A program made the translations under genes and the position numbers. This document shows, one piece after another, positions 4,834-6,027 of a DNA stretch of 6,027 nt. The DNA comes from an uncultured Lachnospiraceae bacterium (lineage in GTDB: Bacteria; Bacillota; Clostridia; Lachnospirales; Lachnospiraceae). Each line of letters begins with the position of its first letter. Positions within the stretch are counted from its first letter, which is position 1. The notes beneath the pieces were generated by a model, which did no database searches, was not told the origin of the DNA, and was given only the letters and a program-made list of their open reading frames with translations. The stretch lies in assembly GCA_937891165.1 (NCBI GenBank), contig CALAEX010000106.1, positions 1 through 6,027 of the forward strand. The letters run 5' to 3'.

Positions 4834-5013
4834 TTACTGAATCGGCACACGCTTCTTAACTATCTTATAATCATAATCGGTTATAATTTTGCTATATTCC
4901 TTTTTTCGTGCTTCTACTTCTTCTAATGTATCATCTGAAAGCAGAATCCCCCAACCATAACCACAATTACATAATAACTGAAATTCGTCTTTTGTTTTTC
5001 TGATATAAGCCAT
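4834..5013 (-). CDS. Small 59-residue protein with CNCG motif, function unknown
   Basis: The frame starts with MAYIRKTKDEFQLLCNCGYG and ends in VKKRVPIQ. The ATG at 5013 is preceded by GAGGA with a 7-base gap, a good site, and the stop (4834-4836) lies 14 bases before the minus-strand terminator arm. The central CNCGYGW could be half of a metal site or a tight turn; a charged helix (LEEVEARKKEYSKI) follows, and the tail is basic. The layout MAYIRKTKDEF-x5-C-x-CG-x-GW could suit a small adaptor-like protein. It lies downstream of the J-domain gene on the same strand with an 82-base gap holding an imperfect hairpin, so the two are probably co-transcribed. I do not recognise a named family. Confidence 0.65.
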   Translation of the reverse strand: MAYIRKTKDEFQLLCNCGYGWGILLSDDTLEEVEARKKEYSKIITDYDYKIVKKRVPIQ

Positions 5014-5044
5014 TTTATAATCCTCAACTTTCTTTTCTCTTTAT

Positions 5045-5109
5045 GTGGTAGGTGCATAACAATTAGTTACACACCCACATTTTGACTTTTAAATGTTACG
5101 CTTGTAACA
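5045..5109 (-). repeat. Two hairpins between the J-domain gene and the 59-residue gene
   Basis: TGTTAC (5094-5099) and GTAACA (5104-5109) form a tight hairpin over the J-domain stop codon. GTGG, GTG and TAAC within 5045-5060 pair with GTTA, CAC and CCAC within 5066-5078, with small internal loops. Neither has a T-run on the minus strand, so they may be RNA processing or stability elements rather than terminators. Confidence 0.4.
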
Positions 5110-5605
5110 ATATTCTTTTTTCTGTCTTAACTTCTGTACTGCCGTAATAGTTTCTTATATCGTCCATAGATAAAGTAGTACGGCTTTTCTTTTTGAATGT
5201 TTCAGAATGCCAGTACCATTGTTTTTTCTTAGGTGCATACATGAAACCGATTTCTTTCAATTCTTTTCTATGCTGATATGTATTTCCTGAAATCCAAATC
5301 CATGACCCACATAATTCAATAACAATATCTGAAAGATGTATAATCTTTTGTAGCATTTCCCTGATTGCTTTATCTTCTGCAAAATCATAGTGCATATTAG
5401 TATAATTTTCGTTTGCTCCGTCTGCACTTGTCTGCTTGCTTTCGTGTTTATCTTTCAGCAGTTTAAAGAGTTTATCGTACTCTGAATTAATCTCTTGACA
5501 AGCTGCGGTTGAGCCGTTCGGATTGTCTGGGTGAAACTTCTTTAATAATTCCTTATACTGTTTTCTTAAACTTTCCAACGAATCTACATTATTAAAATAT
5601 GTCAT
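5096..5605 (-). CDS. J-domain (DnaJ-like) small protein
   Basis: The 169-residue protein starts at the ATG ending at 5605, after a GGAAGGG site about 9 bases upstream. Residues 1-50 form a short J domain: YFNNVDSLESLRKQYKELLKK, then the diagnostic HPD at 25-27, which in the family triggers the ATPase of Hsp70/DnaK, then a helix with EINSEYDKLFKLLK. No glycine-rich region, zinc finger or substrate domain of full DnaJ follows. After a polar linker (52-75), residues 85-135 form a second conserved-looking unit: IELCGSWIWISGNTYQ and GFMYAPKKKQWYWHSE, rich in tryptophan. Such short J proteins with this C-terminal half are known to me from clostridial mobile elements. The role is probably to recruit DnaK to an element protein, perhaps for replication or transfer; that is inference. 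Confidence 0.8.
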   Translation of the reverse strand: MTYFNNVDSLESLRKQYKELLKKFHPDNPNGSTAACQEINSEYDKLFKLLKDKHESKQTSADGANENYTNMHYDFAEDKAIREMLQKIIHLSDIVIELCGSWIWISGNTYQHRKELKEIGFMYAPKKKQWYWHSETFKKKSRTTLSMDDIRNYYGSTEVKTEKRILLQA

Positions 5606-5623
5606 AATATCATTCCCTTCCGT

Positions 5624-5629
5624 ATTATA
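5624..5629 (-). promoter_or_regulatory. Possible -10 box for the J-domain gene
   Basis: On the minus strand TATAAT sits 18 bases before the ATG at 5605, but no good -35 lies 16-18 bases upstream, where the T-run of the preceding terminator is found. It may be a weak or activated promoter; the alternative is read-through from 5906-5934. Confidence 0.3.
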
Positions 5630-5644
5630 TTTTGATTTGCCGAC

Positions 5645-5695
5645 AAATAAAAAAGGTGCAAAGTCCTTGATAATTCAATAAAGACTTTACACCTT
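5645..5695 (-). terminator. Minus-strand intrinsic terminator after the 50-residue gene
   Basis: AAGGTG (5653-5658) and AAAGTC (5660-5665) pair with GACTTT (5683-5688) and CACCTT (5690-5695), with one mismatch. On the minus strand the stem is followed by TTTTTTATTT. It lies 27 bases after the stop of the 50-residue gene. Most of it belongs to the inverted repeat pair noted below. Confidence 0.75.
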
Positions 5696-5721
5696 AGATA
5701 TTGTTTATTTAGTTGCTTATT

Positions 5722-5874
5722 TTATTTATTTGCTATAGCTATTTCATCTAATTTTGCAAGAATTTCTTCCCTTGTATACTGCTCTTTGCTATCTTCTTTT
5801 GTGAAAAGAAGTCGTAATTCGTATAACATAGCCATTCTTGTATCTGTTCTTTCTTGTGGTGTCATTTGCTCCAT
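5722..5874 (-). CDS. Small 50-residue helical protein, function unknown
   Basis: The frame reads MEQMTPQERTDTRMAMLYEL, then RLLFTKEDSKEQYTREEILA and ends in DEIAIANK. It is charged and mostly helical by eye, without cysteines or a membrane segment. I place the start at the ATG ending at 5874, 10 bases after AAAGG. ATGs at 5865 (with GGAAGG 9 bases before) and 5892 (no site) are alternatives; 5865 is a real competitor. The gene has its own strong minus-strand promoter and a terminator, and is flanked by a 29-base inverted repeat. The layout suggests a small regulator or element-specific accessory protein, but nothing in the sequence proves it. Confidence 0.6.
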   Translation of the reverse strand: MEQMTPQERTDTRMAMLYELRLLFTKEDSKEQYTREEILAKLDEIAIANK

Positions 5875-5905
5875 CCTTCCACCGCCTTTCATATAATATA
5901 TTAAT

Positions 5906-5934
5906 ATTATAAGCGGATTTTAAAATGGTGTAAA
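5906..5934 (-). promoter_or_regulatory. Strong predicted promoter of the 50-residue gene
   Basis: On the minus strand TTTACA (5934-5929), exactly 17 bases, then perfect TATAAT (5911-5906). The start point would be near 5899, giving a leader of about 25 bases with AAAGG. The -35 falls inside the right copy of the inverted repeat. Confidence 0.7.
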
Positions 5935-6027
5935 GCCTTTATTCAATTATCAAGGTGCTTTGTTATTTGTTTGTTACTGTTCAGACCCTACTTTTAGCCT
6001 ATTGTGAAATATGACGAAATTTATTTT

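Larger units (their letters stand above)
5665..5955. repeat. 29-base inverted repeat pair flanking the 50-residue gene
   Basis: The left copy (5665-5693) and right copy (5927-5955) are inverted relative to each other and match at 27 of 29 positions. CAAAG continues the match outward on both sides, with one extra base in the right copy. The left copy forms the loop and one arm of the terminator; the right copy carries the -35 box. Beyond 5955 to the window end I see only a 17-codon minus-strand open frame from the edge (ending VGSEQ), too short to call. Confidence 0.65.

Noticed and set aside
5977..6027. 17-codon minus-strand frame open at the right edge
   Set aside because: Too short to tell from chance; no motif.

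Overview
The window is AT-rich DNA with Gram-positive style signals: strong AAGGAG-type ribosome binding sites, TATAAT-like -10 boxes and short hairpin-plus-T-run terminators. Together with the protein families present (AntA antirepressor, NUMOD4/HNH/AP2-like phage protein, PemK/MazF toxin, a small J-domain protein), it suggests an accessory region of a low-GC Firmicute, most likely a clostridial gut bacterium of the Lachnospiraceae type, in or beside a prophage or integrative element. The taxonomic call is inference. No tRNA, rRNA, CRISPR array, integrase or transposase is visible.

Left part (1-1285): a truncated acidic C-terminal coding end, then about 470 bases with no intact gene that seem to hold the wreck of a NUMOD4/HNH-type gene. 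Next comes a short AntA antirepressor reading frame that lacks a ribosome binding site and loses family similarity near a small palindrome. Direct repeats and a terminator-like hairpin follow. This reads as a graveyard of phage genes.

Middle part (1286-4120), all plus strand: an intact 399-residue NUMOD4-like/HNH-like/AP2-like protein; a promoter preceded by A-tracts spaced every 10 bases; a two-gene toxin-antitoxin unit (60-residue putative antitoxin and a PemK/MazF toxin) closed by a strong terminator; and a separately promoted 243-residue protein with a zinc-metallopeptidase HEFTH motif.

Right-centre (4121-4780): about 660 bases without a convincing gene but rich in inverted repeats. They include a perfect 12-base inverted pair 226 bases across, a seven-C hairpin, and a second set of TAAAA blocks at ten-base steps. 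It could be a structured RNA or a cis-acting DNA site; I cannot decide from one sequence.

Right part (4781-6027), all minus strand: a bidirectional terminator, a 59-residue protein with a CNCG motif, a 169-residue J-domain protein, another terminator and a 50-residue protein with its own strong promoter. A 29-base inverted repeat (27 of 29 identical) flanks this last gene, overlapping its promoter on one side and the terminator on the other.
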